Source of the DNA: a bacterium
GTDB taxonomy: Bacteria; Chlamydiota; Chlamydiia; Chlamydiales; 2-12-FULL-49-11
Direction: 5' to 3'
DNA length: 34,512 bases
NCBI GenBank assembly: GCA_022600215.1
Contig: JAHZKV010000090.1
Span: 1 to 34,512, forward strand
Shown here one piece after another: positions 23,325 to 30,618 of the stretch. Within the stretch, counting starts at the first letter, position 1. Every line of letters begins with the position of its first letter. The position numbers were made by a program, and so were the translations under genes. Below the pieces are notes generated by a model. That model was not told the DNA's origin and did no database searches. It saw nothing but the letters and a program-made list of their open reading frames with translations.

Positions 23325-24589
23325 AGCCAAGCGTAGTGTCAGGGGAAGTCTACATCCCTCCTTCTAAATCAGAGACGATGAGAGCCATCATTTTTGCTGC
23401 CATGGCAAGGGGGACCTCCCACATTCAGAATATCCTTCTTTCGCCTGATACGTTTGCCATGCTCGAAGGGGTGGAAGCCTTTGGTGCTAAAATAAAACTC
23501 GATGGAAACTGTGTCCAAATTGAAGGTGTTGCAGGAAAACCTACCTGTCCAGATAAAGTGATTGACGTAGGTAATTCAGGGCTTGCACTTCGTTTTCTAC
23601 TCTCTCTTGCGAGTTTGGTAAAGGGAGAAGTGTTTTTTACAGGAGATACCTCTATTAAAACAAGAAGGCCGGTAAAACCTTTGCTGGATGTATATAAAAA
23701 GGCTGGGATGAAAACCAAAACATTTGCGGAGAGCAAGGATGGGTATTTGTCTATAAAAGGAAGATTGGTGGCAGGATCTATGATGATTGAGGGGGAGGAC
23801 TCCCAGCCAGTTTCCTCTTTACTATTTTCTGCGGCATTTTTAGAGGGCCCTTCGGAAATTTATGTGATTCAGGCTGGGGAAAAACCTTTTGTAGATTTAA
23901 CTATGCATTGGTTAGAGTCTGTGGGAATAGGTGTTCACCATGATGATTACCAAGTGTTTGAAGTGGATGGAAGGGCTTCTTATCCTGGGTTTTCATTGAC
24001 CATTGGAGGGGATTACAGCACAGCGCTCTTTCCACTTGCAGGAGCCCTTGTGACAGGAGGAAAGATGGTAGTTCATGGCCTAGATCCTGAAAGTAAGCAA
24101 GGAGATAGAAAAGCGTTAGATATTTTTAGAGATATGGGTGCAAAGATTGCTTTTAGGGAAGATAAGGCCTTGGTGGGACACTTGCCTGGGAAATTATATG
24201 GGGTGGATGTGGATATTAATCATTGCATTGATGTTTTGCCTATCCTTTCTGTTGTTGCAACCTTTGCTCATACTAGAACCCTTATCAAAGGGGCAGAAAT
24301 AGCCAGATGGAAAGAATCTAACCGTATTGCGGTGATGGTGGAGCAACTCTCCGAAATGGGAGCAAGAGTAGAGGAAAAACAAGATGGAATTCTTATCTAT
24401 CCTTCCTCGCTCCTTGGAGCACACCTTTCTGGAATGGAGGATCACCGTGTGGTGATGTCGTTAATGGTAGCGGCAGCGGGAGCTAGTGGTAAATCAATGA
24501 TTGAGGGACCAGAGGCTTTGGTCAAAACCTACCCAACAGGAATATATGACTTTATGAGATGTGGATGGAAGATAGAGTTGAAAAAATGA
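23309..24589 (+). CDS. aroA: 3-phosphoshikimate 1-carboxyvinyltransferase (EPSP synthase)
   Basis: Joins PEP to shikimate-3-phosphate. Motifs: PPSKSETMRA (family PGSKSxTNRA), DVGNSGLALRFLL (family GNSGTxxRxL), GDTSIKTRRPVKPL (family GDxSLxxRP), DSQPVSSLLFSAAFL (substrate-binding Ser-Gln), GDYSTALFPLAGAL, INHCIDVLPILSVVATFA (catalytic Asp), RWKESNRI (family RxKESDR, here Asn) and DHRVVMSLMVAA. The length of 426 is normal. GGAG lies seven bases before the ATG; the start overlaps aroB by 16 bases. The cluster context leaves no doubt about the pathway. Confidence 0.95.
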   Translation: MHCIIEPSVVSGEVYIPPSKSETMRAIIFAAMARGTSHIQNILLSPDTFAMLEGVEAFGAKIKLDGNCVQIEGVAGKPTCPDKVIDVGNSGLALRFLLSLASLVKGEVFFTGDTSIKTRRPVKPLLDVYKKAGMKTKTFAESKDGYLSIKGRLVAGSMMIEGEDSQPVSSLLFSAAFLEGPSEIYVIQAGEKPFVDLTMHWLESVGIGVHHDDYQVFEVDGRASYPGFSLTIGGDYSTALFPLAGALVTGGKMVVHGLDPESKQGDRKALDIFRDMGAKIAFREDKALVGHLPGKLYGVDVDINHCIDVLPILSVVATFAHTRTLIKGAEIARWKESNRIAVMVEQLSEMGARVEEKQDGILIYPSSLLGAHLSGMEDHRVVMSLMVAAAGASGKSMIEGPEALVKTYPTGIYDFMRCGWKIELKK

Positions 24590-25098
24590 CAAACATCGTA
24601 TTAATTGGTTTTCAGGGGGTGGGGAAAAGTTTTTTTGGAGAAAAACTTGGGAAACTACTCCAACGAAAATGGATTGATACGGACCTTTTGATAAATGGGC
24701 ATTTTGGAAATAAACATACGAATAGAGAGATCTTTTTAAAGCTTGGAGAAAAGAAATTCCGCTCGCTAGAAAAGGAGCTCTTAGAAGGGTTAGCTTTAGA
24801 AGAGGGGTTAATCATTTCTTGTGGAGGAGGCATAGTGGAAATAGATGGAGCGGAAACTATCCTACCTCAATTGGGCACGGTGATCTATTTGTATGAAAAG
24901 CTAGAAATACTTCAGATGCGTTGGGATAATACTCCTAGAGTCTATCTGCAGGGGAAAAGATTAGAAGAAATGTATGCGCGTAGGGATCGAATGTATAAAG
25001 AGATTGCGCAAGAACAAGTGGAGGGGAAATGGGATCAAATTCTTTTGGCAAACAGTTTACAGTCACTACTTTTGGAGAGTCACATGGGAAAGGAATAG
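24586..25098 (+). CDS. aroK: Shikimate kinase
   Basis: Phosphorylates shikimate at O3 with ATP. The start at ATG 24586 overlaps the aroA stop as ATGA, and gives the canonical N-terminus TNIVLIGFQGVGKSFFG with the P-loop GxxGxGKS. WIDTDLLIN holds the DxD shikimate/Mg site; FLKLGEKKFRSLEKELL matches FxxxGExxFRxxE; ISCGGGIVE is the glycine triad. The lid and C-terminal region (NTPRVYLQGKRLEEMYARRDRMYKE; written in part as TPRVY and MYARRDRMY) matches RPLL...L-xxR-xxY. Length 170. The last 70 bases overlap the start of aroC. Confidence 0.95.
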   Translation: MTNIVLIGFQGVGKSFFGEKLGKLLQRKWIDTDLLINGHFGNKHTNREIFLKLGEKKFRSLEKELLEGLALEEGLIISCGGGIVEIDGAETILPQLGTVIYLYEKLEILQMRWDNTPRVYLQGKRLEEMYARRDRMYKEIAQEQVEGKWDQILLANSLQSLLLESHMGKE

Positions 25099-26033
25099 GA
25101 TGCGTAATTGACGGGTGTCCTGCTGGATTGCTCATTGATGAAGACTTGATAGCAAAAGATATGAAAAGGCGAAGACCCGGAAGCTCCCCTTTTACTTCTC
25201 CACGAAAAGAGAAGGACCATGTAGAGATCTTGTCAGGAGTATTTGAAGGTAAGTCCACAGGAGCACCTATTACTCTTTGGATTCCTAACCTTGATCATCA
25301 GTCTAGTTCCTATGATGAGGTAAAGGAGGTGATTCGAGTAGGGCATGGGAATTATTCGTATTTAAAAAAGTATGGTATCTTTGATTATCGAGGTGGGGGA
25401 AGGGCCTCTGCTCGTGAGACGAGTGTACGTGTTGCGGCAGGTGCAGTGGCAAAGCAGCTATTGGGTGATATTGACATTCAAGCACAAGTGGTAGAAGTTG
25501 GGGGAGAAACCTCCAATTTTAAAGCGATCCTTGAAAAAGTAATGGAAGAAGGAGACTCTGTAGGAGCAATTATCGAATGCATCATCAAGAACGTCCCTGC
25601 TGGCCTTGGCGATCCTATTTATGAGAAGATGGAGGCAAACTTAGCAAAAGCTATGCTTTCCATCAATGCGTGCAAAGGGATTGAGTTTGGATCGGGTTTT
25701 TCTGCTAGTAAGATGAGAGGATCTGAGCATAATGACGAAATGGAGGATGGAGAGTTTTTATCTAATCACCATGGTGGCATTCTCGCAGGAATTTCTACTG
25801 GGGAAGATATTGTCTTTCGATTGCCATTTAAACCCACGTCTTCAGTAAAAAAACCAATGAAAACTCTTTCCACAGGTGGGAGGAGCATTACCTACAGCCC
25901 AAAACTCAATACAAGACATGATCCATGTGTTGCTTTGCGAGCCCCTGTTATTGTGGAAGCAATGGCAGCTCTTGTTATTGTGGACTTTCTTCTATTAAAC
26001 AATTGTAGTAAATTCGAAAAAATTTTACTATGA
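25029..26033 (+). CDS. aroC: Chorismate synthase
   Basis: Removes phosphate from EPSP to form chorismate, using reduced FMN. Motifs: FTVTTFGESHGKGIGCVIDG (His19), RRRPGSSPFTSPRKE, ILSGVFEGKSTGAPITL, GHGNYSYLKKYG with the second catalytic His (family GHADYTYxxKYG, here Asn in place of Asp), RGGGRASARETSVRVAAGA, and at the end KPTSSVKKPMKTL and RHDPCVALRAPVIVEAMAA. The length of 334 is slightly short of the usual 350-360. It begins 70 bases inside aroK with a strong GGAGGGG ribosome site four bases from ATG. It completes the local aro set; cydA follows after 30 bases on the same strand. Confidence 0.96.
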   Translation: MGSNSFGKQFTVTTFGESHGKGIGCVIDGCPAGLLIDEDLIAKDMKRRRPGSSPFTSPRKEKDHVEILSGVFEGKSTGAPITLWIPNLDHQSSSYDEVKEVIRVGHGNYSYLKKYGIFDYRGGGRASARETSVRVAAGAVAKQLLGDIDIQAQVVEVGGETSNFKAILEKVMEEGDSVGAIIECIIKNVPAGLGDPIYEKMEANLAKAMLSINACKGIEFGSGFSASKMRGSEHNDEMEDGEFLSNHHGGILAGISTGEDIVFRLPFKPTSSVKKPMKTLSTGGRSITYSPKLNTRHDPCVALRAPVIVEAMAALVIVDFLLLNNCSKFEKILL

Positions 26034-26063
26034 AGAATCTTTGACAAATTTAAGGGCTCACCT

Positions 26064-27431
26064 ATGGACGTAACGATGTTATCACGTATTCAATTTGCAT
26101 TGAATATCACTTTTCATTACCTTTTTCCTCCAATGACTATTGGACTTGCCTGGGTAATCATTATAATGGAAGGGCTCTACCTTAAAACTAAAAACAAGGA
26201 TTACTATAATATCACCAGGTTTTTGGTGAATATCTTTGGTTTGTTTTTTGCGATGGGGGTAGCTACTGGATTTGTGCAGGTTTTTGCTTTTGGAAATAAC
26301 TGGTCTCAATTCTCCAAATTTGCAGGGAATGTCTTTGGCTCGTTACTCGCTGCCGAGGGGATCTTTGCCTTCTTTTTAGAAGCTGGATTTTTGGGAATTA
26401 TGATTTTTGGATGGACTAAGGTGAAACCTGTAACACACTACATCGCTACCATTTTAGTAGGGCTAGGAGCTACTTTTTCTGCTACTTGGATTGTGATGGC
26501 AAACTCATGGATGCAAACACCTGCAGGATATAAGGTGATAGGAGAGGGGATTCATAAAAGAGCGGTGATTACGGATATATGGTCGGTTTATTTCAATCCT
26601 TCCTTTCTTACTAGGCTCGGTCATGTACTTCTTGGGTGCTTACTGATGGCTATTTTCTTAGTGATAAGTATCTCTGCTTATTACATAGTAAAAAAACGAC
26701 ATCAAATGTTTGGTGTAAAGATGTTTAAATGCGCATCCATTGCAGCTTTTGTGGTGCTTATCTTACAACTTTGGTCCGCAGATAGCAGCGCGCGCCTTGT
26801 TTCAAAAGTACAGCCTGTAAAATTTGCAGCGATGGAGGCGGTATTTGAAACCAAACCTAATACTCCTATTTCTGTAATTGGGCTTGTAGACATGGAGAAG
26901 GAAAAGGTGTATGGGATTTCTGTCCCATCCGCACTAAGCTTACTAACCTATCACAATCTCCACCAAGCAGTTCCAGGGCTTAACAACTTTCCAAAAGAAG
27001 ATTGGCCACATGTGCCAACGGTTTTTTATAGTTACCATATTATGATCTATGCATGGGGCGGGATGCTACTTGTAGCAATGCTTGGTCTGATCTTTTGGAG
27101 AAGTATTGAGCGGAGAAAATGGATTCTATTTTTAGCGATCATCTCTATATTATTTCCATACGCAGCAAATATAGCTGGATGGTTTACCGCAGAAGTAGGA
27201 CGTCAGCCATGGATAGTGCATGGGGTGATGCGAACAGCACAAGGAATTTCTCGTGTAGTTAATCGTGGGGATGTGATTGCATCTTTAGTGATGTTTTGCG
27301 CCATGTACGCGATGATGGGGACTTTGTTCGTATTCTTATTAAACAAAAAAATCCAAAAAGGTCCTGTCTTTGATGATGAAAAATCAGATGGCGAATACAG
27401 AGATCCATTTTTAGAATTACATAACCAGTAG
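26064..27431 (+). CDS. cydA: Cytochrome bd-type quinol oxidase subunit I
   Basis: Subunit I of cytochrome bd carries the haems and oxidises quinol, reducing O2 to water at the inner membrane. About nine membrane segments. Haem ligands fit: His18 in FHYLFPP, His in GHVLLG (about 187) and Met in YHIMIYAWG. The Q-loop motif QPVKFAAMEAVF keeps the conserved Lys and Glu, and GRQPWIV is the other hallmark. At 455 residues, without the long Q-loop insert of E. coli, it is of the short-loop (CIO-like) type. AAGGG lies about eight bases before ATG 26064. It forms a two-gene operon with cydB, ten bases apart. Expected use: high-affinity respiration at low oxygen. Confidence 0.96.
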   Translation: MDVTMLSRIQFALNITFHYLFPPMTIGLAWVIIIMEGLYLKTKNKDYYNITRFLVNIFGLFFAMGVATGFVQVFAFGNNWSQFSKFAGNVFGSLLAAEGIFAFFLEAGFLGIMIFGWTKVKPVTHYIATILVGLGATFSATWIVMANSWMQTPAGYKVIGEGIHKRAVITDIWSVYFNPSFLTRLGHVLLGCLLMAIFLVISISAYYIVKKRHQMFGVKMFKCASIAAFVVLILQLWSADSSARLVSKVQPVKFAAMEAVFETKPNTPISVIGLVDMEKEKVYGISVPSALSLLTYHNLHQAVPGLNNFPKEDWPHVPTVFYSYHIMIYAWGGMLLVAMLGLIFWRSIERRKWILFLAIISILFPYAANIAGWFTAEVGRQPWIVHGVMRTAQGISRVVNRGDVIASLVMFCAMYAMMGTLFVFLLNKKIQKGPVFDDEKSDGEYRDPFLELHNQ

Positions 27432-27441
27432 AGGCTAAACT

Positions 27442-28470
27442 ATGTCAATTGAAGTAATGCAAATCCTATGCTACCTAATTGTGGGTGCAGCGGTAGTTTT
27501 TTATGTGGTGTTAGATGGTTTTGATCTTGGAGTGGGTATCTTACAGATCTTTGCTGGAAAAGATAAGGACCGCAGAATCTTTTTAAATTCTATTGGGCCA
27601 TTTTGGGATGGGAATGAAGTTTGGCTTATAGCTATTGTGGGAGCGCTTTTTGTAGCTTTTCCTGATGTGTATGCTATTTTGCTCTCTGGTTTTTACCTCC
27701 TTATTATGCTGATGCTTCTTGGAATTATTACAAGAACAGTGGCTATTGAATTCCGTTCCAAGGAAGAGTCACTTACCTGGAGATACTTTTGGGATACCGT
27801 ATTTTGGGCAGCATCTACAATCATTACTTTTACTGCAGGTGTGCTTCTTGCAAACTTGTTAGTAGGAGTTCCTGTAACAGCCGAGAGAGAGCTTTATATC
27901 TCTCTAATTGACGTATTCTCTCCTTACGCTATCTATGTGGGAATCTTTGCTATCTCCCTCTTTGCTATGCATGGAAATATTTTTCTTCTCCTTAAAACAG
28001 AAGGGGAGCTGCAGGAAAAATTGCACAATTATGCAAAAATTATTATCCCTTGTTTTTATCTTCTCTTTATTGGAGCAACCATCTGGACATGGACCATGAT
28101 ACCAAGAATCACCTCTATTTTTGTAGAGCAGCCCGTGTTTTTCATAGTCCCTGCTGTACTAGCACTTTCCATGCTTGCTATCCCTTACTTTTTATTCAAA
28201 AAACAGTACGGCTATACTTTCTTATGTTCTATGTTGACGATTACTTTGTTTTTCGTGCTAACTCTTATTGGAACCTTCCCAAATATGATCCCTTCCTCTC
28301 TCCATTATTTAGAAAATACCCTAACTTTGTATAATGCCTCTGCACAAAAGACCACGCTTGCTATCACGCTAATCATTGCAGTGATCGGTATCCCAATGAT
28401 CCTACTATACGGCGCTATCTTGTATACCATCTTCCGTGGCAAAACCAAGCTTACCGATCACAGTTATTAA
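27442..28470 (+). CDS. cydB: Cytochrome bd-type quinol oxidase subunit II
   Basis: Subunit II stabilises the haem-bearing subunit I. A 342-residue protein with about eight or nine membrane segments. Typical start: an N-terminal helix followed by VLDGFDLGVGILQIFAGK and then IGPFWDGNEVWLIAIVGALF, both family hallmarks; RTVAIEFRSKEE follows in the loop. AGAGG lies eight bases before the ATG. Directly behind the stop codon comes a group of four perfect hairpins (28471-28582), the last of which can act as terminator for cydAB. Confidence 0.96.
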   Translation: MSIEVMQILCYLIVGAAVVFYVVLDGFDLGVGILQIFAGKDKDRRIFLNSIGPFWDGNEVWLIAIVGALFVAFPDVYAILLSGFYLLIMLMLLGIITRTVAIEFRSKEESLTWRYFWDTVFWAASTIITFTAGVLLANLLVGVPVTAERELYISLIDVFSPYAIYVGIFAISLFAMHGNIFLLLKTEGELQEKLHNYAKIIIPCFYLLFIGATIWTWTMIPRITSIFVEQPVFFIVPAVLALSMLAIPYFLFKKQYGYTFLCSMLTITLFFVLTLIGTFPNMIPSSLHYLENTLTLYNASAQKTTLAITLIIAVIGIPMILLYGAILYTIFRGKTKLTDHSY

Positions 28471-28540
28471 TGTGGGGCTCTGCCCCACACCCCGGCAAAG
28501 GGTAATAACCCTTTGCAATCCCTTCGTGGATTTTTTGTGC
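28471..28540 (+). repeat. Double-hairpin repeat element, copy 1
   Basis: It starts at the base after the cydB stop. Hairpin one: TGTGGGGC (28471-28478), loop TCT, GCCCCACA. Hairpin two: GCAAAGGGT (28495-28503), loop AATA, ACCCTTTGC. Then AATCCCTTCGTGGATTTTT. The consensus ACCC-xG-xxAAGGG-n5/6-CCCTTxxCAAxCCCTTCGxxGATxTTTT is shared with an inverted copy at 29388-29455, on the other side of the 182-residue gene. It resembles dispersed palindromic repeats of bacterial genomes; whether it is mobile is unknown. Confidence 0.65.
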
Positions 28541-28553
28541 ATACACAAAAAAT

Positions 28554-28582
28554 AAAGGGAAAAGCAACATGCTTTTCCCTTT
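28554..28582 (+). terminator. Strong hairpin, probable cydAB terminator
   Basis: A perfect 13-base-pair stem, AAAGGGAAAAGCA (28554-28566) with TGCTTTTCCCTTT (28570-28582), has a three-base loop ACA. GTTTG follows. It is preceded by another palindrome, ATTTTTTGTG - CATA - CACAAAAAAT (28530-28553). Symmetry allows action in both directions, since the convergent 182-residue gene ends 30 bases further on. Confidence 0.6.
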
Positions 28583-28611
28583 GTTTGAATTACATATATG
28601 TTTCCTACAAT

Positions 28612-29160
28612 CTAAAATGCATGAATAAAATTCAGTAAGCCAAAATTATGATCAGGGCGCGTTTGTCTGGTACAACCGGGAGCTGATCCATTATAATCAA
28701 TTATGGCAAGAAAGCCTACACATAGATTAGGAATTGTTAGGAGAATGCCTAGAACAAGGTTTACTACTCGCATATTCAACATTTCTAATGTTCCTCTTCC
28801 AATTTGGCAAACTCCAATAAAGGCTCCTCTATTATACAAACCCCTTGTATCTGTTATTTCGTATCCGATAAATTCTTTGTTATCATCATATATGGGCCTC
28901 CCAATGTGCCTATCTATTACACAGTCAGATGCTCTATAAATAAGATAGCAGCCCCAGCCAATTCTAGTGAGTCCAGAGAAAAAGTTTACTCCAGGTATAT
29001 AACCAAGGATTCCTCCTACTAGGTTCACTATTTTAGATCGAGTAACAATGTAGTCTCTATCCTTGGCGCTAATATAAAGCTCTCTGTAAAGTCCTTCGTT
29101 CCAAACTCTGTTGTTGGTTGCACACAAACCCCATGTTCCCGTTGTACTTACAAAAACCAT
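28612..29160 (-). CDS. Hydrophobic protein with duplicated membrane motif, Inc-like layout
   Basis: A 182-residue protein that I cannot assign. Two hydrophobic regions, at about 43-76 and 131-156, contain a related motif: VNLVGGILGYIPG (45-57) and VNLVLGILLTIPN (133-145). IGWG (67-70) and IGRG (120-123) also recur, in the opposite order relative to these. Between them lies a polar stretch (RASDCVIDRHIGRPIYDDNKEFIGYE). No signal peptide. Paired hydrophobic hairpins flanked by polar ends are typical of chlamydial inclusion-membrane proteins, but this is a general shape and not a homology. The ATG has an excellent AAAGGGAG six bases upstream, and a TATAAT further up. The gene is flanked by inverted copies of a hairpin repeat, so it may be an inserted cassette. 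Confidence 0.72.
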   Translation of the reverse strand: MVFVSTTGTWGLCATNNRVWNEGLYRELYISAKDRDYIVTRSKIVNLVGGILGYIPGVNFFSGLTRIGWGCYLIYRASDCVIDRHIGRPIYDDNKEFIGYEITDTRGLYNRGAFIGVCQIGRGTLEMLNMRVVNLVLGILLTIPNLCVGFLAIIDYNGSAPGCTRQTRPDHNFGLLNFIHAF

Positions 29161-29187
29161 ACTATCTCCCTTTAAAAAGTTTGCAAC

Positions 29188-29193
29188 ATTATA
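29188..29193 (-). promoter_or_regulatory. -10 box (TATAAT) of the 182-residue gene
   Basis: Perfect TATAAT on the minus strand, 27 bases before the ATG, with only a poor -35 (TAGATT) at 17 bases. The rest of the 299-base gap up to nadK is AT-rich and holds no gene I can support, apart from the repeat copy at its far end. Confidence 0.45.
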
Positions 29194-29387
29194 AAGAAAT
29201 GATTAATTTTAATCTATCTTTCATTGAATATATTGAAAAATTTAAGGAAAACCTTTCTAAAGGTGACATATAAGATATTGTTTATTTCTGGTAGAGTCTA
29301 CCAATCAAAATTCTAGCTTGTTGCGCGATATGTAATATATCAGTTTCAATACTTTATAGTAGATAGTATTAGTATATTTTTTTGTTC

Positions 29388-29455
29388 ACATAAAAATATC
29401 AGCGAAGGGTTTGTTAAGGGCGCGGCCCTTAACTGGGTTCTTAGTATGAAACCCT
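29388..29455 (-). repeat. Double-hairpin repeat element, copy 2, inverted
   Basis: Read on the minus strand it gives AGGGTTTCATACTAAGAACCC, then AGTTAAGGGCCGCGCCCTTAAC as a perfect hairpin (GTTAAGGGC with GCCCTTAAC around CGC; pieces given separately), then AAACCCTTCGCTGATATTTTT. This aligns with copy 1 (28471-28540) over the second hairpin and the CCCTTCG tail. The paired positions differ in a compensating way, so structure is better kept than sequence. It ends four bases after the nadK stop codon and may also serve as its terminator. Confidence 0.6.
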
Positions 29456-29459
29456 AAGT

Positions 29460-30299
29460 TTAGTGAAAGCCTTTCCAGTCGAGCTTTTCACGTAAGGTGG
29501 CATAGAAGGTGTTGTTTTTTTCTGGGAAAGAGATGAGCTTGAAGGTCTTTTTGCTGAGGGAAACGGTGGAGCTTTGGCCTGGAGCTAGGGAGAAGGAGGT
29601 GAGTCCGTCTACGGTTGCGGTAATGTTTTCTTCTTTAGAGAGAGAGGTTATGTTAAGCGTGGATGTAGCAGGGATGACAAATGGCCTTGTAGTGAGTGCG
29701 TGTGGGCAAATGGGGGTTATCACAAGCGCTTCGATGGTAGGGCACATAATAGGGCCGCCTGCTGCTAGAGAGTACGCAGTGGATCCTGTTGGGGTGGAGA
29801 TGATAAGACCATCTGCTTGGAAAGTATTGAAATATACACCATCGATAGTCACTTCTAGTTCTACCATGGATTTGATACTTCCTCGATGAAAAACAACATC
29901 GTTAACCGAAAAGAAATTTCTTCCTTCTGGAGAGGTGGCATCAATCATCACACGCTCCTTGGCTTCCCACTTCTTTTCCACAAGGTCATCTAGATATCCT
30001 TCGAACTCTTCTATACGAATATCTGCCATAAAACCGAGCGATCCAAAATTAATAGCGGTAAAAACAGCATCTTTACGATCGATATACTTGCTAACAAAAT
30101 AAAGGAGGGTGCCGTCACCGCCGAGGGTGATAAAGATATCGATGGGGGTATCTTTGGTAATTAGAGGGAGTTGGAAGTCATCTTTCATCTCTTCATCTAA
30201 GAATACTTCCATATTTTTTTGGTGGAGATAATCGACAATGGGGAGGACGAAATTCTTTGCAGGTGCTTTTTTATAGCTGGGGCATAACCCTATTTTCAT
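29460..30299 (-). CDS. nadK: NAD kinase
   Basis: Phosphorylates NAD to NADP in the cytosol. Motifs: FITLGGDGTLLYFVSKY (GGDGT, about 58-62), INFGSLGFMADI (family NxGxLGFL), FSVNDVVFHRG (family NEhhlxRg; here the Asn-Glu pair reads Asn-Asp), and DGLIISTPTGSTAYSLAAGGPI (the strictly conserved DGxIxSTPTGSTAYxLSAGGPI). Length 279 is usual. GAGGA lies about seven bases before the ATG. xseB lies upstream on the same strand with a 46-base gap, so xseA-xseB-nadK may be one transcript. The repeat copy 2 follows the stop directly. Confidence 0.96.
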   Translation of the reverse strand: MKIGLCPSYKKAPAKNFVLPIVDYLHQKNMEVFLDEEMKDDFQLPLITKDTPIDIFITLGGDGTLLYFVSKYIDRKDAVFTAINFGSLGFMADIRIEEFEGYLDDLVEKKWEAKERVMIDATSPEGRNFFSVNDVVFHRGSIKSMVELEVTIDGVYFNTFQADGLIISTPTGSTAYSLAAGGPIMCPTIEALVITPICPHALTTRPFVIPATSTLNITSLSKEENITATVDGLTSFSLAPGQSSTVSLSKKTFKLISFPEKNNTFYATLREKLDWKGFH

Positions 30300-30345
30300 G
30301 AGAGTTCCTCTTTTTTTCTATCTTTATCAAGAGATAAGCTAATAT

Positions 30346-30618
30346 TCAAGAAAAAGAAGGACTATCCTTATCATGGCTAAATTCTGTTTCCACAGGAGCG
30401 CCATCCTCATTTAGAACGAGCTCTTTTTCCCTATTTTTCATCAACGTCGTGATCTTTTTTTCAGCAGAGTCAATTTTCTTATTGCACTTCCCAATAAGAG
30501 AGTCTGCCTCTTCATACAAAGTGATGGAGTCTTCTAGGGAGACCTCACCTAGATTGATCTTCTCTAAGATTTCTTCTAGCCTTGCGTAAGATTCTTCAAA
30601 TGTTTTATCTTTGCTCAT
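30346..30618 (-). CDS. xseB: Exodeoxyribonuclease VII small subunit
   Basis: The small subunit of the single-strand exonuclease. A 90-residue protein with the family pattern FEESYARLEEILEKINLGE, VSLEDSITLYEEADSLI, then CNKKIDSAEKKI (family LExIVxxLExGxLsLEeSlxxYEeGxxLxxxCxxxLxxAExkI). The polar tail (about 65-90) is variable in the family. The ATG overlaps the xseA stop as ATGA, fitting coupled translation of the two subunits. Confidence 0.95.
   Translation of the reverse strand: MSKDKTFEESYARLEEILEKINLGEVSLEDSITLYEEADSLIGKCNKKIDSAEKKITTLMKNREKELVLNEDGAPVETEFSHDKDSPSFS

Noticed and set aside
28471..29455. Insertion sequence with transposase
   Set aside because: The enclosed protein shows no DDE, serine or tyrosine recombinase motif; only the inverted repeats suggest mobility.
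29509..29889. Open frame of 126 codons on the plus strand inside nadK
   Set aside because: Opposite the strictly conserved NAD kinase motifs; its sequence is what their complement dictates.
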